From: Arachis hypogaea
Lineage: Eukaryota; Streptophyta; Magnoliopsida; Fabales; Fabaceae
Length of the DNA: 64,000 nt
Assembly (NCBI RefSeq): GCF_003086295.3
Contig: NC_092051.1
Coordinates: 21,695,940 to 21,759,939 of the forward strand
Direction of reading: 5' to 3'
Part shown: positions 11,906 through 23,100 of the stretch, in pieces
Layout: every line of letters starts with the position of its first letter
Position numbering within the stretch: position 1 is the stretch's first letter
Program-made: the position numbers and the translations under genes
The notes under the pieces: generated by a model
The model's input: only the letters and a program-made list of their open reading frames with translations
Database searches by the model: none
Told to the model about the DNA's origin: nothing

Positions 11906-12383
11906 AGTATGATTAAATTTATAGTTAGGGTTGTTGGGGTTGCTATTATATAGTATATTTTGTTTTCAATTGTGTCTCTGTGGCCACTGTTTATTATGTG
12001 GATAGGACCACTATTTTGATATTTTGGAATTAGGTTGGACCACTTTTAATTGTTGCACTTCTTGGACCTTTATTTTGGACTAGGTATGTGGCATATTATA
12101 TGACCACTTATGCTGTGATATTTTGTGTAAGTAAGGGGTACAAGAACACTTATTTAATAAAAATATATGTGGCATATTATCTGGCCACTTTTTTCTGCAA
12201 GTTGTTGTCAATTGTGAAACTTTAAATATTCACATTGATAAACTTTCTTCCCAACTATCATTTTATTGTTATACACACACAAAATACATCAAAATGCAAA
12301 ATTCATTCAAACTAAACATAATTAGCTTTAATTGGATTGAAACCATAGAACCTCTTACATAGAATTCCATAGCTCAGATAACT

Positions 12384-13088
12384 CTAAAATCTTGCAAACC
12401 ACATTCCAATGATTAAGACTAGCAAAAACATAAATAGCATATATTGTATTTTACATTGAATTTTCATATTGTCATCCAATCTCCCAACTTGTTCTTGGAG
12501 AATATTGAACTCATCACATAATCTACCCACACAAGCATCTATTTCTCTGGTTTCAACAATTAATCTCTCCATCTCCACGTTTAGTCTCTCTATCTTTCTT
12601 TCTTGTACATCCAGTTTCTACATTTCACCCTCCAACTTAGCAGAATTTTGTATTTCAACAACTCCAACAGTAGCAGCAGACACGTTACTTCTTGCACCAA
12701 CTTCATCAACCCTCTAAAAAAATTTGCATCTTCTGTTAGGGCAAGAAATAAATCTTCTATTAGGATTTTTTGTTGTTCTTGAAATTTGAAGACTCAGAGT
12801 GTCACCACAAAAATAGTGAACCCGCCTTTTCTTTTCCTTTGGCCACCCATTCTTTGCACCGTCATCAACCTCAATCCACTCAAAATCATCAATCCACTCA
12901 AAAAAGTTGTATTTTGGTATCTTTCCACAAGTAACATACCTCCTACCATGGTCAGAAACGGCTGAGAAACGGCGGATGGTTACTGCCTCTCCACAGAAAC
13001 ACATGTGTCTTCTTTCCTTCGGGTTGGAGCTCCTGGAAACATAGCTTCCCGAAGAGAGAATGAATGAGGTTCCTTGACTTTGAGCCAT
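12384..13088 (-). pseudogene. Double-GRF zinc finger, coiled coil, TM gene of MULE-2
   Basis: The minus-strand reading starts at 13088 (MAQSQGTSF). It shows two GRF-like fingers: a degenerate one (MCFCGEAV ... HGRRYVTCG ... NFFEWID) and a typical one (YFCGDTLSL ... KNPNRRFISC ... CKFF). A stop (TAG) replaces the Trp normally found after CKFF, at about 12714-12716. The same frame continues as RVDEVGARSNVS, with another TAG at about 12620. It then forms a long amphipathic heptad region (ERLNVEMERLIVETREIDAC, IQ-rich) and ends with the hydrophobic tail YMLFMFLLVLIIGMWFARF before the stop at 12384. Without the two nonsense codons it would be about 234 residues. No intron is needed. It is convergent with the transposase. 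Confidence 0.75.
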
Positions 13089-13409
13089 AAATTTGGGGAA
13101 GATAAAAATTGAAAATGAAAAATGGAGAAGAAGAGAAACCTCAGATAACTCAGACACAGATATGTTTATAGGGAGAAGAAGGGTTAAATAAGTCATTTCA
13201 CAACTGACTAACATTTTTTTAACGTTAAATGTTAACAGGGATTTAATTGAAAAAAAAAGATACATGGACCCAATTGAAAAGAAAAAAAAAAGTATAGGGA
13301 CCTAATTGAAAATTCAGTGAAACTATAGGGACCTGCAAAATAATTAAACCTATTAAAAATTATAAAATATCATTTTACTTTATTTTAAACGACTAAAAGA
13401 TCCTACTAG

Positions 13410-13512
13410 GCCAACGAACTATAGCTCAAATGGCATTGTCTCTTCATACTCACCTAAAAGGTCGCAGATTCGAGTCTCTCTATTTTCAGTAAAAAAAATA
13501 AATAAAAAATAA
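13410..13512 (+). mobile_element. tRNA-derived SINE with perfect TSDs
   Basis: The body has an A-box-like motif (ATAGCTCAAATGGCA) and a B-box-like motif (CAGATTCGAGTCTC), followed by an A-rich tail (AAAAAAAATAAATAAAAAAT). A perfect 15-bp TSD, AAAAGATCCTACTAG, flanks it at 13395-13409 and 13513-13527. Box spacing, A-tail and TSD together make this a full-length short SINE. Confidence 0.85.
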
Positions 13513-13559
13513 AAAAGATCCTACTAGATTTAACGATACTTGATTATATTAGACATTAT

Positions 13560-14030
13560 AATCTTAATTTAATTATTTTTATTTTTTAGTATTTTTTTGT
13601 GTGTGTCTATCTTAATCCGGTTATGAAAATGCTAAAATTTTAATTTCATTACAAAAATAACAAAATATCCTTTAAACATTAAAGTAAAAAGATTAAATTA
13701 TTCAATTCAATAATCATATTTTTATATATATTATTTATATATATAATTTAATAAATAAAATTATTCAATTGTATTTATACAACTTAAATTTGTAGAGAAG
13801 ATTATTAACACGTTATTGGTAAAAAAATTTAATGACTACTCACTACAGATAACTTGATGTAAATAAAATGTAAATATTTTATTTGGCTCTTTATTATTTA
13901 CATCTACTTTAAATAAGAATTAACTCTGATATATAATTGAAAAATTAAAATACAATCAGTAAAGAATTTTATCTATAGAAAGAATTATTAATAAGATTTA
14001 ACCAAGTTGTTATAACAACTTTTTAAATCA
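13560..14030. other. AT-rich sequence, no gene seen
   Basis: Between the SINE and the pyrimidine tracts I see only AT-rich sequence without coding signal, TIR pair or RNA gene. It contains a run of the TATATATTATTTATATATATA kind near 13720. Confidence 0.5.
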
Positions 14031-14039
14031 TCAGGCGCT

Positions 14040-15010
14040 TCTTTTTTTTTTTTCCGTTTTTTTCTCCATCTCCTTCTCCTTCTCTTCCTCCTCATTTTTC
14101 TTCTTCTTCTTTTAAATTCGCGCAGATTTTTCTTTTTTTCTTTTTCTTTTTCTTCTTCCAAATTCACATACGTAGATTCTGATTCTCCTTCAATATTGTG
14201 TCTTCTTTTTTTTTCTTTTTTGTTATCGTTATCACTAATAATACCAATATTTTGCGAACATTTTTATTAGTTCTGATTTTCTCTCCTGTCATCATTAAAT
14301 AATTTCAGTTCATTTTTTAATTTATTTCTTTTTATTTGTATGTTAATTGAGGTTCACTTGATGCTGCTGATAAGTATTGACCAAATTTTTTATTCCTTAA
14401 GTAATTTCGGTTTATTTCTTAGTTAAATTAAGATTCATTTGGATTCAGAAATGAATTCAATGTGTTTTTGTTAATGATTGAGTTTTTTTTAGCAAAAAAG
14501 AATGAAATTATATATATATATTATCACTTTATTCAATTGTATTATATTTCATTCCATTCTATTCAATTTGTCTTGAAAGCCATTCCAATCATTGAGACAA
14601 ATTATTCATTGACAATACACTTGGACTGTAAATGAACCGAAAATATTATTAAAGCGAAACCATTATATAATACCAAATGAACCGAATATTTATCCATTGT
14701 ATAAATTCGAATTCAAAAACACATGCATCTAGTATGAACCGAAAATATTATCAAAACAAAACTATTGTATAATACCATTGTATAATACCTGCATCTAGAA
14801 TGAATAAAAAATATTATCAAAACGAAACTACTGTATAATACTATATGAACTGAGTAGTGTCCATTATATAAATTCAAATTCAATTCAAAATGTTGATTTT
14901 TATTAGCAAAATGTTGGTGTTGTTGGTGATTACGATAATGAAAGAAGAATCTGCGTGCGCGAAGAAGGAGGATGAGGAGGAGGAATAGAAGGAGAAGACG
15001 AAGACGAAGA
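14040..15010. repeat. Pyrimidine tract, short tandem repeats and purine tract
   Basis: A polypyrimidine block (14040-14150, CTT/TTC/CTCC runs) is mirrored by a polypurine block (14939-15010, GAGGA/GAAGACGAAGACGAAG), each beside a GCGCG/GCGTGCGCG motif. They may be the arms of a foldback element. Between them, about 14631-14890 holds three or four diverged copies of a unit containing GAACCGAAAATATTAT, AAACGAAACTA and TTGTATAATACC. No TSD or coding gene was found; ORFs here are low-complexity. Confidence 0.5.
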
Positions 15011-15991
15011 AGTTGCATTATTGAAACGCATATGTGATACATGCTAGTGTGATGAAAATAATTTTTGTTAAATTTAAACTAATTTAATTGTCAAAAACAC
15101 TTGGATGTGTAGCTGAATTGTTAAACATATTTATTTATCTTACTTAATATAATATCCTATGTTAGTCATTCTATTAATAATTATACTATTATATTGTAGC
15201 ATGTTGATTTTTTTTATTATATGAACCCGTTTTTATCATAAGAACCAAAAGTTTGGTGACAAGGACAATAGATTCTTTGTTTAGTTTGGTAAATTTTTAA
15301 AAAATTTAATATTTGTTTTCGATAAATTAAATTAAAAATAACTTTTAATAAATATAAGCAATAATAGTTATATTTGGTAAAATTATTTTAAAATTTAAAA
15401 TATTATAATAGACATTAATATAATATACATCATCTTTAAAAAGTTTTACCTTAATTGTTTTAAAAAGTACATTTATTTTTTAAAAACTACCATCACAAGC
15501 ACATGATCTTTTATATTTATCAAACATAAAATAAAAAAATTTACCAAACTAAACCTACAGCTTTACATGCAAACTTTTGTGTACTAAAATTATTAAATAA
15601 TTTTTACTTGTATGGATCATTGAGTCTCAACTATCTTTATCTTTCTTAAAAAAATATTATTATAATCTAATTTTTTTCAATAATTCAATAAAAGAATATG
15701 AGTCCGAAATTAATTACATATGTATTTTAGTCATTTTAAAACTTAAAAATTATAATTTTTAATATAACTAAATAGCCATTATCATAAAAGGGTATTTTAA
15801 TCTCTTAAAACTAATTATAAAAAATTATTTTAGTATTTTAAAGGTTAAGTATAAGAATATTTTTATCTTTTTAATATTATATTAATATTTTAATTTTAAT
15901 ATAATCAAACAGTTTTAATTAATCTTATAAGAAAAATTCAGTCTTTTTCATTCTAATGATTAAAAGGGTATTTTAGTACTCTAAATATGAA

Positions 15992-17392
15992 GGGATAAGT
16001 ATTGTTTTAGTCCCTAAAGTTTAGGGTCAAAATCAAATTCGTCCCTATCTTATTTTGAATTTAAAATCGTCCCAACGTTTCATTCGATATTAAAATCGTC
16101 TTTTCAACTTTTTTCGAACAAAAATACCTTCCCTAACCCCATCGTTCACCACCACCACCACCACCTTTATTACCACAAACTATTCCTCTTCTCATATCTA
16201 TTCATTTTAATCCATCAACAACAGCAGCAACAGAACAAAAATTCACACTATTCCTCCTCCTCTAACTCCTTCTCCTCCTCCTCCAACTCCTCCTCTTTTT
16301 CTTAATCGGACCACCCTCTAATCCACTCCTCTTCTTCCTCCTGAGCATCCTTGCCCTAATTTCGGTGCTCTTCAAAATGGTGTCGTTGTTGTGTTGTTAT
16401 TGTTGTTGTTGCATGTGTGGAAAGGGAAACCACAACAGAGATCTACCATCGAGGACTCCTCCAACGCCATCGAGATTGACGGTCGCCCTCGCCTTGCCAC
16501 ACCGCACCCTCACCTCGCCTCGCTATTGAAGGACATCTTCTTCGTCGTCGCCGCCCACCTCTTCGGTGTCGGTCACGGCGCCGTCACTGCCGTCACCATT
16601 TACCTTGTCGGCTGTCGACAACCTTCTCCGGCGACAGCAGTGGCGGAGCAAATCGGTGACCTTGCTATCTCTACTTCACTCTGGATCTCATTTGTCTTTT
16701 TTCTATAATTGATTAAGTTTTTCATTTTTTTTCAAAAATATATTAATACTTTTGTTGTTGTTGTTGTTGGATTTGAAGGATTTGATGTTGCATTTAAAAC
16801 AAAAATTTTTGAAGCGTTGGAGATGGTGGTGAACATTAAGGCTGAGCTTCTCTGCTTCTCTGTTAGCGTTTGCAAGGACTTCTCTGATTCCAGATCTCTT
16901 TTTCCTTCCTTTTTCGGCGGCAATTTCCAAGAGCAACAATGGCGGCAGTTTCGATGGTGGTGGCCACGATTTTGAGCTTTCTCCCGCTCGCTCTCTCGTT
17001 CTCTTGCTTCTCCTCTCTTTCTGACAATCTCACTCTCTTCTCAATCTCTTTAAAATAAATGAGGTTGTTGATATTTCTCTTGAATTTGAATGATATGTTG
17101 TTGATGATGAATTTTTAAATTTGAATGTTATGTTGTTGATGATGAATTTTCGTTGTGTTACTGTTGTTCATGGATTAAAATGAATAGATATGAGAAGAGG
17201 AATAATTGGTAGAAATAAAGGTGTTAGTGATGGTGAACGGTGGGGTTAGGGAAGGATATTTTTATTCAAAAAAAGTTGAAAGGACGATTTTAATACCAAA
17301 TAAAACACTGGGGATGATTTTAAATCTAAAATAAGATTAGGGACGAATTTATTTTTAATTCTAAATTTTAGGAACCAAAACAATACTTATCC
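15992..17392. mobile_element. Non-autonomous MULE with about 235-bp TIRs
   Basis: The inverted repeats span about 15992-16225 and 17158-17392 (GGGATAAGTATTGTTTTAGT versus AAAACAATACTTATCC). They continue through CCTTCCCTAACCCC / GGGGTTAGGGAAGG and CTTCTCATATCTATTC / GAATAGATATGAGAAG. The TSD TAAATATGAA lies at 15982-15991 and 17393-17402 (9-10 bp, depending on where the tip is set). The interior is GC- and CT-rich. A 105-residue ORF (16391-16708) begins with a Leu run and has no recognised domain. No transposase is present. It may be a Pack-MULE-like carrier of host UTR/exon sequence. Confidence 0.75.
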
Positions 17393-17856
17393 TAAATATG
17401 AACTACAAGATTTTTTATTTTTATTTTTAAATCATATTCAAATTTTTAATTTTAACACAAGAGTAAATACCCTTTCCGTCCCCTGTCCTTTTTAAAACTT
17501 GACTACTTGCCCCCTAACGTTTATAAAATATCAAATCGGTCCATCTATTTCGTGAGACCAATAAGCTCTTCTGTAGGTTTCTCCGTTCATAGTCATCGGA
17601 AAAAGTTGAGGTGTAACATGCAGCCTGTGACATGGCATGGGAACATCCTACGTGGGACGCTATGTGTTTGCTAGGACCATTAAACCCCTGTACAGTCAGC
17701 AAAACGACATTGTTTTGCTTGGAAGCCTTTTTGCATGTTGTTGTGAAATCCCATTCTCCCCCTTGTGCACACTTCAGTAACCATACATCACCCTCATTCT
17801 CAACACAAAATTACGAAGAAAACCTAAGAAAGCGAAACATTTCCCTCCAAGGCAAG

Positions 17857-20330
17857 ATGACAAAGACTTCCAGCGGGGAGGTGGTGACGGGATTGCAGAC
17901 GGAGCAACTGACGATGCTACTAAGGTTAGTGTCGTTATCTGATTTGGCAGCTTCGTTCGTTGGTGTTGCTCCAAATTTTTTTGCTTAATGTGGTTTTTGT
18001 TAATGCTACTGTCGCTTAGTGATCATCCCATCGATGGTCTAAAAATTATTCTATTAATGATTGAAACTGATTAAAGTAGTTATTTAAGTTCTAATTGTTG
18101 CATATTATTATTTTGATAGATGTCGTATGAAATAGTTCCTGTTTTTCACTATGGGGGTTGGTTTGAATGGGATGAAGATGGTGTATTATACTACTATGAT
18201 GGAAGTGTTTAGACATTTCCTCCATTAGACATAGATTATGTTAATTTCAAGGATTTGGAGAAAATGTTCAAGGGTTTAGGGTATACAAGCTACAAAGAGA
18301 TGTATTGGTATGATGGTAGTGCCCCTGATTTAGAGTTTGGGTTACATGTTCTTAAGGGAGATAAGGAGATCAATGAAATATGCAATAAAAAGATAGAGAA
18401 TGTGGAGTCAGATTTGCTGGTTATCTAATTTGAGCACGATGTTAGTCAACCAGAATATGGTCCAGATGTTGTTGAAGTTGATTCTTCTTCTTCTTCTTCA
18501 GATGATAGATATGAGACCACCGAAGACGAGCCTTACACCCCCCCACTTGGATTCAAATCTGATAGAAGTAGTAGTGGTGAAGAAGTTAATGTAAAGAGGA
18601 AGAGTGTGAGAAAGAAGGAGCCTAGTGTTAGAATGAAAGAGGCAATGGGTGCTGGCCAAAAGTGTACTAAGAAGAAGAGTTATGTTAGACAAAAAACACC
18701 TAAGTAGAAGAGGAATGTGACACCTGGTAGAGGTGATGATAAGGACATGTCTCCTAAGACTAAAAAGAAGAAGGCAAAAAAGTATGTTGGAAGAAAAAGA
18801 AAACATATCGTGTCTCAATAAGAAGGAGGAAATGTGCCAAACAGTGGGCCTAGTGGAGAAGGAGGTAATGGGCCAGGTGAGGTTGATCCAATAACTGAGG
18901 CAAGGGACAACCCAATTCAGATCCAGCGAGTGAAGAATTGGACTCAGACCTGGACAAGCCATATCAATATGAATCTGAGGCATTTAACTCTCCAATATCC
19001 AGTTCAGATGAGGAGCATAACCCAAGATATCCTGACTTCAATGAGGAGGCCGAATATGGTGAGGTTCAGTTTTAGATAGGACAACAATTTGAGACTATGG
19101 CAATGTTTAAGCAAGCACTTAAGGACTACTTTGTCTTTGAGGGTAAATAGTTGATGTACTTGAAGAATGAGCCGAAGAGGACTAGAGCGAGGTGTGTTGA
19201 GGAGGACTGTCCATGGCTGGTGTTATGCTCTTATAATAGTCAGAGTTTGTGTTTTCAAATCAAGACATTCATTGGAGAGCACAACTGTGGCAGAAATTTG
19301 AGCCGTAATATGGCTGATAGAGCTTGGATAACAAGCAAATTGGTGAAAAGGCTGTTAACTCAACCTCTAATGACTCCCAAAAAGGCACTGGACCACATGA
19401 AACAGGACTATAATGTCCATATACATTACAAGATGATCACTAGAACACTGAAGGCTGCTAAAGAGCAAACAATTGGAAATGAGCGAGAACAATATGAAAA
19501 GCTCCATGACTACCTGAATGAAATTCACAGAAGCAATCCAGGGTCAGAGTGGGCCGGGGATGAAGCCAGAGTCTTATTTGAAGTCCAGAGATACCAAACA
19601 AGAGTTGCTGTCAATTTGCAAAGACAAACATGTGCTTGCAATGTTTGACAACTAACAGGTTTAAATTGGCTCCACTTTGTGTCTGGCGTTATATCTTATG
19701 TTGTAGTATGGTTGATTTAGTAAATGTTGATTTATGTTTCTTTTCCTAACAGGGTTGCCATGCAAACATGCAGTAGCTGCTATATCAAGACTAAGGAAAC
19801 AAAATCTGAGGCCAGAAGATTTTGCACACAAATGGCTTACAATGGAAGCCGTAAGGGCTACTTATGGGGACTCAATAAATCCAGTGAACTCTGAAGAGTT
19901 TTGGGAGGAAACCAACAGGCTGCGTCCAGAGGCACCAATAATTAAGAGATCTTTTGGGAGACCAACAAAGAAAAGGGATGTTGATATGGTGGTTGTCTCA
20001 AATGCCGCCACAAGGTCACAAGGTGAAGAAGTCATTTCAAGTAACATGCAGTAAATGTGGGCAGAAGGGACACTACCATAGGACTTGCAAAGGCGCACCT
20101 GCAAATCCGAATTGGCAGCCAAAGCGAAAGAAGGCAAAGCAACAACAAAATGGAGACCAATCATCACAGACACCTACAGATCAACCTCCAGCACAGGTTA
20201 AAGGGTTCTACATGTTTACAAATATTCTAGATATTGTTTACATGTATAAAATGAGCAGAGTAGTTATTCTTTACATGCATGAAACAACCCGAGTAGTTAT
20301 TGCTTTTATGCATGAAAGTAGCTGACATGT
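17857..20330 (+). pseudogene. MuDR-type transposase of MULE-3, catalytic core deleted
   Basis: Exon 1 (17857-about 17924, MTKTSSGEVVTGLQ) joins an exon at about 18121 with a PB1-like N-terminal domain (VFHYGGWFEWDEDGVLYYYD). A Ser/Asp- and Lys-rich linker with several stops follows (18210, 18426, 18704, 18820). The MuDR DNA-binding domain lies at about 19080-19550 (QQFETMAMFKQALKDYFVFE, CVEEDCPWLVLCS, HNCGRN), with stops at about 19075 and 19150. After NPGSEWAGDEA at 19550 the frame jumps straight to the end of the catalytic region, and the SWIM finger follows (CACNV, intron, GLPCKHAVAA at about 19752). So the DDE core of several hundred residues is gone. The knuckle CSKCGQKGHYHRTC is at about 20050. 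A Pro/Thr/Gln tail may continue in exons to about 20950. Confidence 0.85.
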
Positions 20331-21478
20331 TGTTTTTCATTTGTACAAGCCAGGGAAGGAGTTCAACCAAATAACCCCCAGAATGTTATTGCCACACCTC
20401 TAGACCCAGTGGTAGCCCACTGTCTTACATCCTATAGTTAGTTAGTGTTTTTTTTTTTTTTTTTTTGAGTTGGATGAACAACTTTACTTCTCTTGTGTAC
20501 TTCACAGGCTAAAGCAAAAAAGTAAAAGAAAAAGGTTCTAAAGAGATCCACCCCTATTTCAGTCCAAGAAGAGGCAAGAGTTGAGATCCAATGCTCACAG
20601 TCTGCCCCACCACCTATAGAGGTAATTTTATTTTTCATATCCTTTTGTACACTGCAACATATTTTAGCCCATTAGCATACCCCCTGAATTCTGTTGTTTT
20701 CATGTGCTTTAGGGAGTGGGTTTTAACACTGAACACTCAAACCCTACTAACCCAACTACACTGAATCAGGGACCAAATTTTAGATCCAAGCAAACAATAA
20801 CTAGGTCACCAGCATCTACACTTCATCACCCTCAAGAGCAGGCCACAGCCCCAATAGTACAGCACCCTCTGCAGCCGACCACAGCCCCAACAGTTCAGCA
20901 CTCTCTCCAGCAGGCCACAGCCACAGCCCCCATCACAACACCACCAAGTTAGCAGCAACAAACAACTGATGGAGCAACTAGCTCAGGGACTGCCACAACT
21001 CCCTTTAAGTTTGTCTCCATACCAGGCCTAAATGCACCCCCAAATTCAAGCAAACATATGGGTTTAGGCCACTAAGACTTCAGAAATGGCATACTTGTAT
21101 TGATAGTTATGGAGACTATGAATATTTTAGTGTAATATTTTTTGGTTGTTAAGTACAATAGGTAATAGACTTAAGGCTACAATTATGGAATTTGGTAGAC
21201 TACTGGAACATGTTTTTTGTTTTGTGAATTCAAACATATGATGATGTTTTTGGATGATACATCAACAAACTAAAGTAGGCCTTTAATTTGTGCTTAGCAA
21301 TATGAATATAAATATTATACTTTTTGCTTATACATCATTGTCCAGAATTATCATGGTTTCACATTAGGATTTTTATAAAAAAAATTCACATTCCATTCAT
21401 ATAGAACTTGCAATTACAGAGCAAATTAATTCATGTCTTCACCTTGTCCATACATCACTTACAGCAACACAGTATACC

Positions 21479-22010
21479 CTAAAATACTACATACACAATT
21501 GTTGTTAATAGAATTAACATTGCTAGCATAACAAATACACTACAGTGATTACTACATTTTTTTATTTTCCTTCATTTTCAAGCTCAATCTTATATTCCAG
21601 TTGCTCCAATCTATTCTCCAGCATCATCATTCTTCCTTCAACATCGTTGTCATCTTCATGCCCAAAATGTTTAGAAATCAGTTCATTCAGCCAAACAAAA
21701 TAGTTGCAGTGACGTTGCTCCATTTGCAATTGCCATTATAGTGAATACAACTTGTTAAACCACAGAAGAAGTTGATTACATAAATGGAAGATAGAAGCAC
21801 ACTTACACGATAGTAAGAACAACCGAAAAAGATTCTGTCTGGGTTCTTTAATGTCCCAGATTCTTGCATGATTGCATAAGTTCCACACTTGAATTTACAG
21901 TGTTGGAACTTGGCCTTCTTCCCCTCACTTGCATTACTACTCGAACCCACCATAGTCTTCCTCCAGACACAGCGTATGTGAGAGGTTGAAGATTGCTCTG
22001 GATCGCTCAT
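21479..22010 (-). pseudogene. GRF zinc finger gene of MULE-3, frameshifted before its TM tail
   Basis: Exon 1 (22010-21807) encodes 68 residues with the first part of a GRF finger (CKFKCGTYAIM ... LKNPDRIFFGCSYY). Exon 2 (21717-21562) completes it (HCNYFVWLNE) and adds a short coiled coil (GRMMMLENRLEQLEYKIELE). The frame then stops at TAA (21562-21564) in an A-run. One frame over, the sequence continues NHCSVFVMLAMLILLTTIVY and stops at about 21479, matching the hydrophobic tail of the sister genes. The likely cause is a one-base slip in the A-run. Confidence 0.75.
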
Positions 22011-22379
22011 GCTTGCGGCTAGTGTTAGGGTTCAGAAAAAGGGGAGAATGGGATTTTACAATAACACGCAAAAAGGCTTCCAAGCAAAACTATGTCGTTT
22101 TGCTGACTGTACGAGGGCTTAATGGTCCCAACGAACACATAGCGTTCCACGTAGCATGTGTTCAGGCCATGTCACAGGCTGCACATTACGCCTCAACTTT
22201 TTTTGACGACTATGAACGGAGAAACCTACAGAAGGGCTTATTGGTCTCACAGAATAGATGGACAGGGACCGATTTGATATTTTATAAACGTTAGGGGGCG
22301 GGTAGTCAAATTTTAAAAAGGACAGGGCCGAAAAGGGTATTTACTCTTAACAGAATCAAATAGCATGAATTAGTCCTAT

Positions 22380-23100
22380 GATGGTTTTTTTAATTAATCT
22401 TCAAAGATTGTTTTGTTTTCTTGAACATCAATTATAAGGGTATTTTAGTCTTTTTTAAAATTAATAGTAAAAGTTTGTTTTTGTTTGAGTTTTAAAGAGA
22501 ATTTTAGTAATTTAAAATAAACTAAAAGGATATTTGAGTCTTATTAAAATCAAATTCGAATTTTTTATTTCTAATATGAGTAAACTATATGAATAATTCT
22601 ATAATAGTTTTTCAATCTTTTTAAAATTAAACTTAAAACATTGTTTTTCTTGTTTTAAAAATTAATTATAAGGATATTTTAGTTGTTTCAAAATTTTAAA
22701 TTTGTAATCTCTAATACAATTAACTAACCTTTATTCTAAATAGGTATTTTAGTCTTTTTAAGATTAATACTAAAAAATTATTTTGGTATTTTAAAAATTA
22801 ACTATAGGGTTTTTTAATCTTTTAATATTGAATTAAAATTCATAATTGTTAATAAATCAACTAATTTTAATTATTCCTATAAGGATGTTCTAGTAATTTT
22901 AAAATTATTAAATAAAATATATTTTGGTATTTTTAAGTTTAATGTTAAAAAAATATTTTAATTTTTTAAATAACTCTGTGGAGTTTTTATATTTTAAAAA
23001 TAAAAATCAAATTTTAATTTGTAATACAATAAAGCAACTATAAAAACAAAAGGGAATCAGCTCCTTTGTAATTAGTCCACTTTTAAAATCAAAGTTTGTA
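22380..23100. repeat. Degenerate AT-rich repeat tract
   Basis: A loosely repeated motif, GG(A/T)TATTTTAGT(C/A)TTTTTAAAA followed by TTAATA(G/C)TAAAA, recurs about every 60-100 bp here. The same pattern occurs at 15720-15980 and 17400-17460, so MULE-3 and the 15992 element interrupt one larger repeat tract. No coding signal is seen. Confidence 0.5.

Larger units (their letters stand above)
9022..13350. mobile_element. MULE-2, Mutator-like element
   Basis: The TIRs start GGTTTAATTATTCTGCAGGT and end ACCTGCAAAATAATTAAACC. Homology between them (TTCAATTGGGTCC blocks) extends roughly 150 bp. A perfect 9-bp TSD, TATTAAAAA, lies at 9013-9021 and 13351-13359. Inside are the C-terminal half of a MuDR-type transposase (plus strand) and a GRF zinc-finger gene (minus strand), convergent as in MULE-1. 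The N-terminal half of the transposase is absent. In its place are a GC-rich island (9298-9592) and intron-like AT-rich DNA. Confidence 0.93.
17461..22346. mobile_element. MULE-3, Mutator-like element, 4.9 kb
   Basis: The TIRs are about 270-300 bp: GAGTAAATACCCTTTCCGTC at the left and AAAAGGGTATTTACTC at the right. Shared inner blocks include GTTTCTCCGTTCATAGTC and CAAAACGACAT. The TSD is TTAACACAA (17452-17460) and TTAACAGAA (22347-22355), one mismatch in nine. Inside are a plus-strand MuDR-type transposase lacking its catalytic core and a minus-strand GRF gene, convergent. It is nested in AT-rich degenerate repeats. Confidence 0.9.

Noticed and set aside
18498..18983. 161-residue minus-strand ORF (MPQIHIDMACPGL...)
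   Set aside because: It is antisense to the Lys/Ser-rich linker of the MULE-3 transposase; its Ser/Leu/His-rich sequence is a shadow.
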